From Hormiphora californensis (taxonomy: Eukaryota > Ctenophora > Tentaculata > Cydippida > Pleurobrachiidae): a DNA stretch of 64,000 bases. Shown one piece after another: positions 11,825-27,400 of the stretch. The stretch covers positions 6,649,298-6,713,297 of the forward strand of contig CM035353.1 of the NCBI GenBank assembly GCA_020137815.1, written 5' to 3'. The notes under the pieces were generated by a model, which searched no databases, was not told the DNA's origin, and worked only from the letters and a program-made list of their open reading frames with translations. Numbering within the stretch: position 1 is the first letter of the stretch; each line of letters begins with the position of its first letter. Made by a program: the position numbers and the translations under genes.

Positions 11825-14800
11825 TCGACCAAAACGCGGAGTTTTTACGTCAGCCGACCCGAAACCTGATTAAATTTTGCCACCCGCTGGTCTCAGGGCC
11901 TCCATATATGTCAAAATATGTCTAAATTGTCATTTGGGGTCATTTAGACCTTTTAATTACATGTAATTACCCTTTAATTACATGTAATTACATTTTAATT
12001 ACATGCAATTACTTCCAATTACATTCCAATTACTTCAGCACCTCGAGAGCTTTCGAACGCACCCTAGAACACCTTTCTACTCCTTCTAATTGCCGAGTTC
12101 TGTATACCCCTTATTTTGACTGTTTTTCGCGTCCTACCCCTTATAGGTTTGGGTATGGCCATCGCCACACCCCCTATACGTCGCGGGACCTCGAGACCTT
12201 TCCAACGAGCCATAGAACACCTCTCTACTACTTCAGGGGGCTTCAAAACTTTCACTCTAAAAATATCTATGGTTTATGGTTATGGTTATGGTTTTATGGT
12301 TATGGTTTTTTTTCATCTGGTATTAAGGGCCTGTCGGCTCGGCCCCGTTGTTTTAGTTTTAGGGGGGATGTTTTAGGGGGGATGGATTGAGTTTGGGTTA
12401 TATTCGGGTCGGGGGGCCTTACCAGGCCCCGAATGGTTTTTTTTTCATCTGGTATTAAGGGCCTGTCGGCTCGGCCCCGTTGTTTTAGTTTTAGGGGGGA
12501 TGTTTTAGGGGGGATGGGTTGAGTTTGGGTTATATTCGGGTCGGGGGGCCTTGCCAGGCCCCGAATCGACCAAAACGCGGAGTTTTTACGTCAGCCGACC
12601 CGAAACCGGATTAAATTTGGCCACCCGCTGGTCTCAGGGCCTCTAAATATGTCAAAATATGTTTAAATTATTATTCTGGGTCATTTAGATCCTTTAATTA
12701 CATGTAATTACCCTTTAATTACATGTAATTACATTTTAATTACATGTAATTACTTCCAATTACATTCCAATTACTTTAGGACCTCGAGAGCTTTCGAACG
12801 CACCCTAGAACACCTTTCTACTCCTTCTAATTGCCGAGTTCTGTATACCCCTTATTTTGACTGTTTTTCGCGTCCTACCCCTTATAGGTTTGGGTATGGT
12901 CATCGCCACACCCCCTATACGTCGCGGGACCTCGAGACCTTTCCAACGAGCCATAGAACACCTCTCTACTACTTCAGGGGGCTTCAAAACTTTCACTCTA
13001 AAAATATCTATGGTTTATGGTTATGGTTTTACCTCGACCAAAACGCGGAGTTTTTACGTCAGCCGACCCGAAACCGGATTAAATTTTGCCACCCGCTGGT
13101 CTCAGGGCCTCCAAATATGTCAAAATATGTTTAAATTATCATTTGGGATCATGCAGACCTTTTAATTACATGTAATTACCCTTTAATTACATGTAATTAC
13201 CCTTTAATTACATGTAATTACTTCCAATTACATTCCAATTACTTCAGCACCTCGAGAGCTTTCGAACGCACCCTAGAACACCTTTCTACTCCTTCTAATT
13301 GCCGAGTTCTGTATACCCCTTATTTTGACTGTTTTTCGCGTCCTACCCCTTATAGGTTTGGGTATGGCCATCGCCACACCCCCTATACGTCGCGGGACCT
13401 CGAGACCTTTCCAACGAGCCATAGAACACCTCTCTACTACTTCAGGGGGCTTCAAAACTTTCACTCTAAAAATATCTATGGTTTTATGGTTTTATGGTTT
13501 ATGGTTACCTCGACCAAAACGCGGAGTTTTTACGTCAGCCGACCCGAAACCGGATTAAATTTTGCCACCCGCTGGTCTCAGGGCCTTCAAATATGTCAAA
13601 ATATGTCTGAATTGTCATTTGGGGTCATTTAGACCTTTTAAATACATGTAATTACCCTTTAATTACATGTAATTACATTTTAATTACATGTAATTACTTC
13701 CAATTACATTCCAATTACTTCAGCACCTCGAGAGCTTTCGAACGCACCCTAGAACACCTTTCTACTCCTTCTAATTGCCGAGTTCTGTATACCCCTTATT
13801 TTGACTGTTTTTCGCGTCCTACCCCTTATAGGTTTGGGTATGGCCATCGCCACACCCCCTATACGTCGCGGGACCTCGAGACCTTTCCAACGAGCCATAG
13901 AACACCTCTCTACTACTTCAGCGGGCTTCAAAACTTTCACTCTAAAAATATCTATGGTTTATGGTTTATGGTTACTCGACCAAAACGCGGAGTTTTTACG
14001 TCAGCCGACCCGAAACCTGATTAAATTTGGCCACCCGCTGGTCTCAGGGCCTCCAAATATGTCAAAATATGTCTAAATTGTCATTTGGGGTCATTTAGAC
14101 CTTTTAATTACATGTAATTACCCTTTAATTACATGTAATTACATTTTAATTACATGTAATTACTTCCAATTACATTCCAATTACTTCAGTACCTCGAGAG
14201 CTTTCGAACGCACCCTAGAACACCTTTCTACTGCTTCTAATTGCCGAGATCTGCATACCCCTTATTTTGACTGTTTTTCGCGTCCTACCCCTTATGGGTT
14301 TGGGTACGGCCATCGCCGCACCCCCTATACGTCGCGGGACCTCGAGACCTTTCCAACGAGCCATAGAAAACCTCTCTACGACTTCAGGGGGCTTCAAAAC
14401 TTTCACTCTAAAAATATCTATGGTTTATGGTTTATGGTTTATGGTTTTTTTTTCATCTGGTATTAAGGGCCTGTCGGCTCGGCCCCGTTGTTGTAGGGGG
14501 GATTGGTTGAGTTTGGGTTATATTCGGGTCGGGGGGCCTTGCCAGGCCCCGAATGGTTAACTCGACCAAAACGCGGAGTTTTTACGTCAGCCGACCCGAA
14601 ACCTGATTAAATTTGGCCACCCGCTGGTCTCAGGGTATCCAAATTTGTCAAAATATGTCTAAATTGTCATTTGGGGTCATTTAGACCTTTTAATTACATG
14701 TAATTACCCTTTAATTACATGTAATTACATTTTAATTACATGTAATTACTTCCAATTACATTCCAATTACTTCAGCACCTCGAGAGCTTTCGAACGCACC

Positions 14801-15312
14801 CTAGAACACCTTTCTACTCCTTCAAATTGCCGAGTTCTGTATACCCCTTATTTTGACTGTTTTTCGCGTCCTACCCCTTATTGCTTATAGGTTTTGGTAT
14901 GGCCATCGCCACACCCCCTATACGTCGCGGGACCTCGAGACCTTTCCAACGAGCCATAGAACACCTCTCTACTACCTCAGGGGGCTTCAAAACTTTCACT
15001 CTAAAAATATCTATGGTTTATGGTTATGGTTTATGGTTTATGGTTTATGGTTTTTTTTTCATCTGGTATTAAGGGCCTGTCGGCTCGGCCCCGTTGTTTT
15101 AGTTTTAGGGGGGATGTTTTAGGGGGGATGGGTTGAGTTTGGGTTATATTCGGGTCGGGGGGCCTTGCCAGGCCCCGAATGGTTTTTTTTCATCTGGTAT
15201 TAAGGGCCTGTCGGCTCGGCCCCGTTGTTTTAGTTTTAGGGGGGATGTTTTAGGGGGGATGGGTTGAGTTTGGGTTATATTCGGGTCGGGGGGCCTTGCC
15301 AGGCCCCGAATA
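11825..15312. repeat. Six-unit tandem array with a conserved core and variable tails
   Basis: Units begin with tcgaccaaaacgcggag at 11825, 12566, 13034, 13510, 13976 and 14562. Each has a core of about 430 bp that is almost identical between copies. The core includes a run of 'ttaattacatgtaattac' palindromes and ends in a variable (TTTATGG)n tail. Units 1, 5 and 6 then carry one or two copies of a GC-rich module of about 105-130 bp (catctggtattaagggcc ... gccttgccaggccccgaat) after a T-run. The same 63-codon minus frame recurs in at least five units, which follows from sequence identity and is not evidence of coding. Type unknown: a satellite, or repeatedly inserted SINE/Helitron-like units. 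Confidence 0.85.
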
Positions 15313-17335
15313 ATATAATACTACCCTGATGTTCTATACTTAATCACTGAATCACCTACACCTTATAGAATTCAGATCGAATAAGAATAGTAACCATTAA
15401 CTACATATATAGAATTATACAAGGTCTATGCTCTCTGTATTATAGTTATGAATAAATTCTTTTGCAAAACAGCTCCTGTCATAATATGCACGTTAATTAT
15501 GATCTGTCAGAGCATTGGCCTGACCCATTCTCGTTTCTCTCAAATTCTCCCGTTCTGCACGCGGAGCGCGCGAGAACTGTGGTCAGAGCATTGGCCTGAC
15601 AGATTATGATCAACGATCGACAATTCCTTGAGCGATCATTAAACAATTGACGAATGATAACATTTGTTTATCTGCCATCGTTTATCAATCGATTGTCGGT
15701 TGATCCACACGTGCAGACGTCAAACTAAATATAGAGTCCCTTTATTTTTCAACCCCATATATTGATAAAACATTTTATAGTGCGTACCAGGAATTTAGAT
15801 GAAAGCATTTTCTCTTAGATTTGGATATAACTCATCTGATATGCGTTAAACTGCTACCCTAATTTTACACACACGGCAGTATCCCGCGGCCCCTTTCTAG
15901 CACACCTGCAGATGCCACATTCTCTGTGTAAATTCATGACTAGTATTTTCTCTGTGAATTGTGGATCCTATGTGGTCATGATGACCCCTTGCTCATGGCC
16001 TGTGTAATTGGTCTCCCATTAGAGAAATCACCTAAAATATTCTCAACGAATGTGATTCACATATTCGCCGTGTTGAGTAACAAAAGCATTCCCCGCCGAG
16101 TATCTTTCTGTATTGAGGGATGGGTAAATGGGCAACACACTGCATCAGTACTGCACTTTATTGAGTAAGTAGGTACAGAGTTAGTAACTAGCCACTAAAT
16201 AGTAAATCTGTACCTCTAGCTCAGTGTAGCTTAGTGTCAATAGAGAATATTGAATAAGGATCTGTTGGTTGTTTATTAGCCTCAAAATCAGTAAATAAAT
16301 CTTGATTTCTCCTTCCGGCTGGACGAATTGATAAACGGGTATAGCCGGAAGGAGAAATGAAGACTCATTCACTTGGTGTAGATAATATATGCAGAAGTCG
16401 TTTGAAGTTTTGGGAATTTTCTAATTTGCTTCACACTCTAGGACAATTCAAATACTATGATATTTTTGTCCAGCGTCCAATGCAGGATGCTGAATTTTCG
16501 TTGCAAAGCGCTTGGCAGTTGAATTGAACGAACATGTTTCGTAGACTTCTTCTCAAGCAACGATACATCACAAACTTTTTACACTCGATCCTCCTGTCTC
16601 TCTTTTCATGCATACTTTAGACTTTGTAAACATTATGTTTGGACTCGGTCATCCCTCTCCCCAATATAAGAGGGTGTAACCACAAGGCACCTAATTAGTC
16701 AAGTGCTTGTTTGTTTTCTTTGAGACCCGCAACCACATGTCATGAGTCTTTATATGTGTGAGCTGGAGGCTTTGTCTTATTTATAATAGTACAATAGCCA
16801 TGTACAAGCTGTTGTCCTTTGTTGCCCCCTTCCCCAAACATGTCCTGGCACCATCTTATTATCTTATCTTCTTATGATCATGTAATAGGTTCCATATTTC
16901 TGGCTCTGTCATATACATCACATATAAAGAGTATACTAGTAGAGCTGGGACGATCGCCCTACAACTGAGTTCTATAATGGGCTTTCGTTTTTCCTTCCTG
17001 GTACCCTTCTGTATCAACTATCAGTTTATGCAGCTACTCTTAGTGCTCCTTGCACAGTTATTCAGACTAGCAGTATATTGTATGAGACATATGCCGTACT
17101 GAGTGAGTGAACCGAAACGATTCGTTATGTACACAGTTCTATAGACATCACAGGTCTGTTTGTGTTTTATATTCTTTGATGATGTTCGACCACTATATAG
17201 ACATCACAGGTCTGTTTGTGTTTTATATTCGTTGATGATGTTCAGCTATGACGTCAGTTAACTAGAAGAACCCACGTCACACGAAACTAAATATAAAGCA
17301 TCATGTGAAATCTTGCTGCAGTCATCGCTCTCTCT
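15313..17335. other. Intergenic; small hairpins and direct repeats only
   Basis: A hairpin with 16-bp arms (atttctccttccggct / agccggaaggagaaat) lies at 16305-16358. A segment of about 50 bp (tagacatcacaggtctg...) is duplicated in tandem at about 17,142-17,243. No coding exon was recognised. Confidence 0.45.
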
Positions 17336-18451
<1,116 letters not shown>

Positions 18452-21400
18452 GTGATTGTGAGGCATCTAACGAGGTTATCCTCATTGGAGATGGAGAGAC
18501 CCTTAATATAACTTTCACCAAACCTGACTCAACGGATCTATACAACATTACAAGGTATACCACCCCCACGAGTATACAAAATTGTGCTTGTCAAGTGCGC
18601 TAAGCAACATATATGCTTATCAAGTGTTACTCGAAGTTGTTTAAAGTGGTGCGAATATTATCCACCTAAACCTTCCGAACCGTCATGAAAGAGTGCGCTA
18701 TGAGCATTGAGCTATAATACAACTGCAAGTGTGGTGCTGCAAGTGTGGTGCCACCACTGGTGGTGCCGAACCGATCTGAGCGTATAACAGACAGCCATAT
18801 AATAAACATTTCGGCCCGACCCCTTTTTCCGGTGGGTCCATAACTCCATACTGCAGATCTGCAGCTAACCAACCCTCAACATCCCAGAGATGATACCTAT
18901 GATGTTACTAGCGAGTTTATTGAATCTGGGAATAATGTGTACACACTGTTCAGGGAAAATCCTGATGCCTCCCTTGCAGGTAGATCTGTCAACTATAGTT
19001 GTTGATTTGAAGACGAATTATAAAACTGTGTCTTGATTATCTTTTTGTTAAGACGAAACACTGCTGTTTCAAGTAGTAGCCCCCCCCCCCCGATTAATTT
19101 AAATCACGTGGTATTTTCAGGAAAGTACGTGATGAACCATGGTATAAATAAGACGGACGGAACATGTACCTCGTCTGTCTTTATTACAGGTCAGTGTTAG
19201 GATGCCAGGGCCACATTAGGGCATTAGGACCATATTAGGAGTCATAATAGGAGTCCTAATATGGTCTTAATAGGAGTCCTAATAGGACCGAGAATCAAAT
19301 AATAGCTGATAACATTTCAAGGCAGCAATAGTTATAACTCACATGTTGATACTGCCAACAGGTGGAGCTACAGCGACCCTCACCCGTGTCAACATTGCTT
19401 CATCCGTGGAGTTAGAGGGGCCAGCTGAAGAAGAAGAGATATCAGCCACTGCAAAGTATTACTATCAAGATATCTGTAAGTCAGTTCATCTTTCCAAGAA
19501 TTCATACATACATCTAATTACCATGCTGTTTTTTACGCAATGAATTGCCGGGCCTACGAGCCGACAGCCTGTATGGACAAAATATCAATCCATCTACCAT
19601 CAATTTTCTTGTTACTTCTTGGATTATGTACCAAGACGCGCGGTGGTCGTATAACTGCGACATAGCAGACCCGCTACCTTCATTGTTATAAAAGCTGCTC
19701 ATGCATATATATCTACTCACAGTTCCATATTTGTAGGAACTTGAACTCTTTCGGTTATGCCTGACCACTTCTCTCGAAGTGCAGCAGCTGGCAGTTCACT
19801 ATCACTTACTGATGAAATACAATTTGTATTGACACATGTGTAAACTGTGGAACTAAAACTTCCTTGAGGAAGTAATTTTGATATCTCCTTCTGGTGATCA
19901 ACACACACACACGCCCTCCGTACAACGGTTATATAGGGGAATCTCACACACACACGGGCAGATCTCGGGTCAAGGAGAGATTAATTGATTATTCAGAATA
20001 AAGAGATCTGAGCAAGAATTAAATAGGGAAGAAAATCGAAAAATACTGGGTTCGACCGGGAATTGAACCAGGGACCTCCAGAGAGACGCGCTCGATGCTC
20101 TACCACTGAGCTACCGAACCCCTGTACAGATCGCATTTCTTCACACTATATTCAAGCACATGCCCTTAGCTAGACACCATGTGATAGAGGAAGTAATTTT
20201 GATATCTCCTTCTGGTGATCAACACACACACACGCCCTCCGTACAACGGTTATATAGGGGAATCTCACACACACACGGGCAGATCTCGGGTCAAGGAGAG
20301 ATTAATTGATTATTCAGAATAAAGAGATCTGAGCAAGAATTAAATAGGGAAGAAAATCGAAAAATACTGGGTTCGACCGGGAATTGAACCAGGGACCTCC
20401 AGAGAGACGCGCTCGATGCTCTACCACTGAGCTACCGAACCCCTGTACAGATCGCATTTCTTCACACTATATTCAAGCACATGCCCTTAGCTAGACACCA
20501 TGTGATAGAGGAAGTAATTTTGATATCTCCTTCTGGTGATCAACACACACACACGCCCTCCGTACAACGGTTATATAGGGGAATCTCACACACACACGGG
20601 CAGATCTCGGGTCAAGGAGAGATTAATTGATTATTCAGAATAAAGAGATCTGAGCAAGAATTAAATAGGGAAGAAAATCGAAAAATACTGGGTTCGACCG
20701 GGAATTGAACCAGGGACCTCCAGAGAGACGCGCTCGATGCTCTACCACTGAGCTACCGAACCCCTGTACAGATCGCATTTCTTCACACTATATTCAAGCA
20801 CATGCCCTTAGCTAGACACCATGTGATAGAGGAAGTAATTTTGATATCTCCTTCTGGTGATCAACACACACACACGCCCTCCGTACAACGGTTATATAGG
20901 GGAATCTCACACACACACGGGCAGATCTCTGGTTCAATTCCCGGTCGAACCCAGTATTTTTCGATTTTCTTCCCTATTTAATTCTTGCTCAGATCTCTTT
21001 ATTCTGAATAATCAATTAATCTCTCCTTGACCCGAGATCTGCCCGTGTGTGTGTGAGATTCCCCTATATAACCGTTGTACGGAGGGCGTGTGTGTGTGTT
21101 GATCACCAGAAGGAGATATCAAAATTACTTCCTCTATCACATGGTGTCTAGCTAAGGGCATGTGCTTGAATATAGTGTGAAGAAATGCGATCTGTACAGG
21201 GGTTCGGTAGCTCAGTGGTAGAGCATCGAGCGCGTCTCTCTGGAGGTCCCTGGTTCAATTCCCGGTCGAACCCAGTATTTTTCGATTTTCTTCCCTATTT
21301 AATTCTTGCTCAGATCTCTTTATTCTGAATAATCAATTAATCTCTCCTTGACCCGAGATCTGCCCGTGTGTGTGTGAGATTCCCCTATATAACCGTTGTA

Positions 21401-24400
21401 CGGAGGGCGTGTGTGTGTGTTGATCACCAGAAGGAGATATCAAAATTACTTCCTCTATCACATGGTGTCTAGCTAAGGGCATGTGCTTGAATATAGTGTG
21501 AAGAAATGCGATCTGTACAGGGGTTCGGTAGCTCAGTGGTAGAGCATCGAGCGCGTCTCTCTGGAGGTCCCTGGTTCAATTCCCGGTCGAACCCAGTATT
21601 TTTCGATTTTCTTCCCTATTTAATTCTTGCTCAGATCTCTTTATTCTGAATAATCAATTAATCTCTCCTTGACCCGAGATCTGCCCGTGTGTGTGTGAGA
21701 TTCCCCTATATAACCGTTGTACGGAGGGCGTGTGTGTGTGTTGATCACCAGAAGGAGATATCAAAATTACTTCCTCTATCACATGGTGTCTAGCTAAGGG
21801 CATGTGCTTGAATATAGTGTGAAGAAATGCGATCTGTACAGGGGTTCGGTAGCTCAGTGGTAGAGCATCGAGCGCGTCTCTCTGGAGGTCCCTGGTTCAA
21901 TTCCCGGTCGAACCCAGTATTTTTCGATTTTCTTCCCTATTTAATTCTTGCTCAGATCTCTTTATTCTGAATAAAACTTCCTTGTTTTACTTGTATCACT
22001 TACCCTTCGTGTAACATTACATATAAACCTGACCACCTATCAATCTCATTACAGTGTGCTACAATGACGAAGCGGGAGTCAAGACAGCAGGATCCACAAT
22101 TTGGCGATTTGACGTGGAAGTGCTAACTATGTGTCGAAACATAACCCACACAGAGTTTACTATCAACGTAGGGGACCTCTCAACTACAAAGACTCAGGAT
22201 GTCGTTGTTAGTTCAGGTTTGTGCCAAACAGCTCTAACATTTCCTGACAAGTATTGAAAGTGGGGTTGATAATTATGATCATAATTAATTAATTGATTAA
22301 TAATAATTGATATGATAAACTAACGTACTAACATCTTATCACGTGCCATGTAGAGTGTGGTACGAAAGTAACGCGATGTGATGGTATACCTGACTGTGCT
22401 GATTTCTCAGATGAAGTCTACTGCGGAGCAAACGGAGGTACAGTAGGAATTTATAACATTATTTGAACCCGATTTAGTGGCACCTCGATTTAGTGGCAGG
22501 ATTTCCCCCCCCCCCCCCCCGAGAATGCCACTAAATCGGGGTCCGACTGTAATACCTGGCAACCTGCTAGAGATCCAAAACTTGTATACATTATGTATAT
22601 ACATTAAAATAATTGAGTATCTATATGTAAACAGAATGTATATTTAATGTATAGATAAATCTTGTACCCACAGAGTATTCCCGAATGGTAGTTGAACTTG
22701 CAATTGAGCTGACAGTGCCGGTGAACCCCAAAACGGGTACAATATGCTTCAATGTCCTGTCTGGATATGTATTTATAACGGGATTGGAAAGTGGAACTCC
22801 AATGTGTATCGATGATTGTTGTTTAACCTATACTGAGGATGAAATTATATCTGTAAGTTAAAATGCCTGTGTTCTGTATTAGCAACTATATGGTAGGCTA
22901 AATTCTGGTCCGTTAGCCTTTAGAATTCACACATATTGTTTCAGTTCGTATTCGAAGAAAATACACTTACTCGATACAATACGGTATCCCTGGACTCCGC
23001 GATAATGAAGGTCACGCTTGGTAGTGGAAATTCCGAAGATGTCTCCAGTTACATTAAAGATATAATTTTGTTCACAAAGGTGAGACTATCAAGTAGAGAA
23101 TGTGATCCATAGCTTCATTTCTTTTATATCTCAAATCTTTACTCATTCGTATTAACCCCAAAGGTTTTAACGGAAGATGAAATGAAATCCAAATATTTTG
23201 AGCTTGCTTGTTCTGCTAGTCAAGTAAGAAGAAAAGATGTTTACCTCGATCACCACGCCATAGTATCCATAGCAACAGTCAGCGGACAGACTCTTGCTTA
23301 CTCCATTCTACCTAATGCATGTAGTGGTGAGTTTAACTAATGATTTTAGCCGTAACATTAACGGCGCTATGCTAGCAGTTTAGGTCTATTTTATCAAAAA
23401 AAAAATAATATACTACCCCACACACAACACAGAAAATTCGTTTTCTTTGGTTTTCGTATACTACCCCTATATTAATAATTGACATAATCCTCTGCAGCTA
23501 AAGCATATCCTGCCGGATCTGCAAACCTCCTTACCCAGTACATGTGTGCTAGTGGTAGTACAATAACAAATCATTGTACAAGTGGCAGCTCCGATTACTG
23601 CATTTACAACTCCAAGGGGGATACAGAGTGTGATTACTACGAATCAAGTTAGTAATATTCAGTAGGACGTATATACTACAATTCATATCCTATCTAATTC
23701 CTCACATTTCATGATCTAACCCTGTTCCTATTGCAGCTGTTGTGGCTTCTTCAAGGAGCACATCGTGTAACAGAGCAGAGATCCTTAGCGAATGGAACAA
23801 TGATCTTGCACTAACCGCTAGAGGAATAGGGTAATTATAGATTATTATTAGATAAACAATGATAATTTCACGAAGATATAACACATACTATACATCGATG
23901 TATTAATACATGATATCTGTTTATTATAGCTGCGAATCTGAACCATCAACTTGCTCGATTTATGCGGAGGATCTAATGGGTGATTATACTGACCGGTGGG
24001 GGAACGAAGATCCAATGAATTATAAAAACTTTGTATCAAATGTCGTGGCTGCTTCAGAAGATAGACCGGTTAGTAAAAAGATGAAACCACATTTATTTAG
24101 TAGATATATTACATGGTAGATAAGTATTAGTAGATATTAGTAGATATTAGTAGATATTAGTAGATATTAGTAGTAATTAGTAGATATTAGTAGATATTAG
24201 TAGATATTAGTAGATATTAGTAGATATTAGTAGATATTAGTAGTAATTAGTAGATATTAGTAGATATTAGTAGATATTAGTAGATATTAGTAGTAATTAG
24301 TAGATATTAGTCGTAATTAGTAGTAATTACGTATACTACCTTCATCAATCAACATCAATTCCTCAAAATCAGGTTGCTGTGGGAAGCACGGGAACGTGGA

Positions 24401-27400
24401 CTCTAGCAACCGAAATCCCCGATACTAGCCCAAGACTCTGTGAACTGCAATACGGGGACATCAAAGGTCTTCAATTATCCTCGGGTGACGGTCACTACTC
24501 AACGGTTGAGATATCCCGTACAGATATGGTGAAGCAGTTCACAATGTGCATGGGAATGTCCGAAAGTTCTGGGTCAGGCACCCTGCTCCAGTACTCGGGT
24601 GCTGCATCCGTGACTGATGACGATATCCGTATCGTGGTAGATAGTGATACAAACATAGTTGTCTACGTTGCCGGGTATCCTGAATACTTTGATATCAGCT
24701 CATTGGGAGATGCAGAGAGGACGTATGTGTGCATTAGGTGGACTAAAACTACCGGAAGGATCGATTTGGCGGCTGGTGGGAAATGGTTTACTGGAACTAA
24801 TACTTGTAAGTTAAATGTGAGAAAGTTCTTTCTATTGATCGACCCTCTCTCACCACAACAAGTTGAACATCTCTCATCTGAATGTTATGGTGCCTCTGAG
24901 TTACCCCCCCCCCCCCATAATATCTGCTCACTGTAATAGTAGTTACACGTGTAATAACATGACCATTGACCTGCAGTCTGCACAAACTATCTCATTTTAC
25001 AGATGCAGGAGCTAGGAAGATATCACTACCTAATTCTGGCACTCTCTTTGTTGGGGTGAGCGCCAAAACAAAAAAACTGGTAAGTTGCATATATACATGT
25101 GGTATTGATTTCAGTTGGTATTGATTTCAGTACAGAGAGCAGTGAATTGCCATGGGCATGTACCATGCACCCTTCCGGTGGATTGCGTATATACATCTGC
25201 AGCCTCGATTAGTATCAAGCATATATAGTCGAGTGATAGCCAGGTATATTATACCTCTTTTTGGGATCCCAAAACTCGAATAATAAGTATAATATATAAG
25301 TATATATATAAGTATAATATCTATCCGTGAGACATGGTTGACGCTGGTCATGATGGATCACTATAGTTTAATAGTTTGATATCCAAAGTGGGACACGAAG
25401 AATCAATGACTTTAGATAAAATCAAATGACTTCAAATGACTTTACGTCATACACCGCTGCCTGCTGCATAGTTGCCTAATTGGCCTATATTGCCTACCTG
25501 CTAGTTACCTATGTCTAGACGGATCAACCGTTACATCTTTCCTGTACGTATAGGGATGCCGGGTTTTATAAAAGTTGAGCTTTGACCTTAAGTATTTATA
25601 TTCTTAAATCAAATACATATTATATAAAATATATCTTCCCGGTCGTATAACTATTAATATGTTATACTAGGTGAGAGTGTGGCCACGCAGAACGGTGAAG
25701 GATGGGATGGGAAGCTTGGTAATCTGGTCATCTGGGATCAATTCCTTAATCCACTGATCCTTATGACAACTAGCAGCTACAAGTGGTGCTCAGAAAGTGT
25801 CAAAACGGACGCTTGGATTTCCTTTGAAAAGGTGTTTAAACAGTATACATAGTTTACCAGCTAGATAGTGATCTTTTATTTTACCATTAGAACTCAGCTT
25901 GTATCAAAATCTGACACCTTTTCATGATTGAATATTCGAAATACCTATTAATTAGTTGGAGTTAATTATAACAAATAATAATCAATTATAATTGTAATCT
26001 TCCCGTCTGCAGATCGTGGCAGGTATCACAGATACCAGTATGTACCAGACGATGACTGAGTGCCAACCATCGAAAAAGAAGGTATGTCCCAGATTGCATT
26101 TTCCCCCGCCCGGGTGAATTGGCCGAAGGGAAACTTAGCATTATGAAACATAACGCAGTTATTCTTGTTTGGTAATGAAATAACCGCTCTCAGGAATGTT
26201 TGGATTTAGGTTTTAGAAACATCACACTTTCTGTTTTTGTAGCATGCATACTATAATAATCGAGCATCGATAATTATACCAACTTCTTTAGAGATCAGCC
26301 CCAGTACCAAGTATCAGGGAAGGGCGGGTGGCCTCCGCTACTACTACAAGTGCAACCATTACCGTGGACTATGACGCATACCTGGCTGGTGGATCTTGGG
26401 TGAAGATGAGTGGGAATAAGTTTTATGATGCCATAGAGGGCAGTGATGTGACAATCACCAGCCAAGGTGATATATATGATAATTAGGGAACTGTATATTA
26501 TACATGGTAACAAAGTAATAGAATGTATTAATTATGTAACAGTAATATCAGCTTGGTTACGAAGTTACCCCTTGCCAGCGTGAGGTGTCTTCGATACCAA
26601 AATATCAGCCGGGACTTTGAAGGGTCACAACAATTGTTTTAGTAAACGTGGGACTTGTCACCCAAATTATATTCCTGCAACTTGATTGTATTTTCAGGAG
26701 ACACGGATATGGTTAAAGTGGGTCCTCTTTCATCACTATGTTTTACTGGTCTAGATAGCGACTCATCCTACTCCGGTACTCTCACCTTCCACCAAGATTC
26801 TGGCCTCACCATGTACTCAGTAGGAGGGGAAAACCTGGATGACGCCACTTTTTCTGGAAAGTTTGCCAACACAAAGGGGAAGTTGTGTTTCACAAATGCC
26901 CTTTCTCCTACTGACTACGCCCCCTATGATAGTAAGCACCTGAACGGATATTATTATATTCCACGAGAAACCGACCGCATTTTCTAAACTGGGTCGGTTA
27001 GAAAATGCGGTCGGTTTCGCAGCTCCAGATGAAGGTACGTCACATGTTGTTGAGTACTCAACAAGTCACATGAGAAAGGAAGGAACATATTTCTGATCAC
27101 GTGACGTCTAAAATGAATATGCAACATACAATATCATTTAACCATTTGACTTAGTAGAACTATAATATATTCATTGTGCTATAGAATCCGTATTCCATAT
27201 CGTCCTGTTTTCTATTTAACTATTTATTCTGAATGGATCAATGGAAGCTATGTGCATAACTAGCTGGCTCCATTTCCGCAGAAAGGACTTAAAAAACAGC
27301 TAGTCTTGCATAGCTCAACCCTCTTTCCGTTTACAAATGTAAAGGAGGGTTAGACTTCGAACATAACAATTAACAAAGCTAATCATGATGCATTTCAGGT

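Larger units (their letters stand above)
19867..21971. mobile_element. 2.1-kb palindromic insertion of tRNA-bearing 321-bp units, 13-bp target duplication
   Basis: Three tandem 321-bp units, each with a minus-strand tRNA-like gene, face three units in the opposite orientation. The arms meet at about 20929, where a tRNA 3' fragment (20929-20951) is joined to a broken unit. The whole block is flanked by an exact 13-bp direct repeat, taaaacttccttg, at 19854-19866 and 21972-21984. This looks like a target-site duplication made on insertion into the receptor intron between exons 19362-19475 and 22055-22216. Units are practically identical, so it is recent or homogenised, or in part an assembly product. 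Confidence 0.75.

Noticed and set aside
12064-14406. A 63-codon protein repeated in the tandem array
   Set aside because: Conservation follows from overall DNA identity of the units; frameshifts and stops surround it and there is no start context.
20049-20120. Assigning tRNA-Thr(CGU) or another isotype
   Set aside because: The loop lacks U33 and the stem is mismatched, so the anticodon cannot be placed with confidence.
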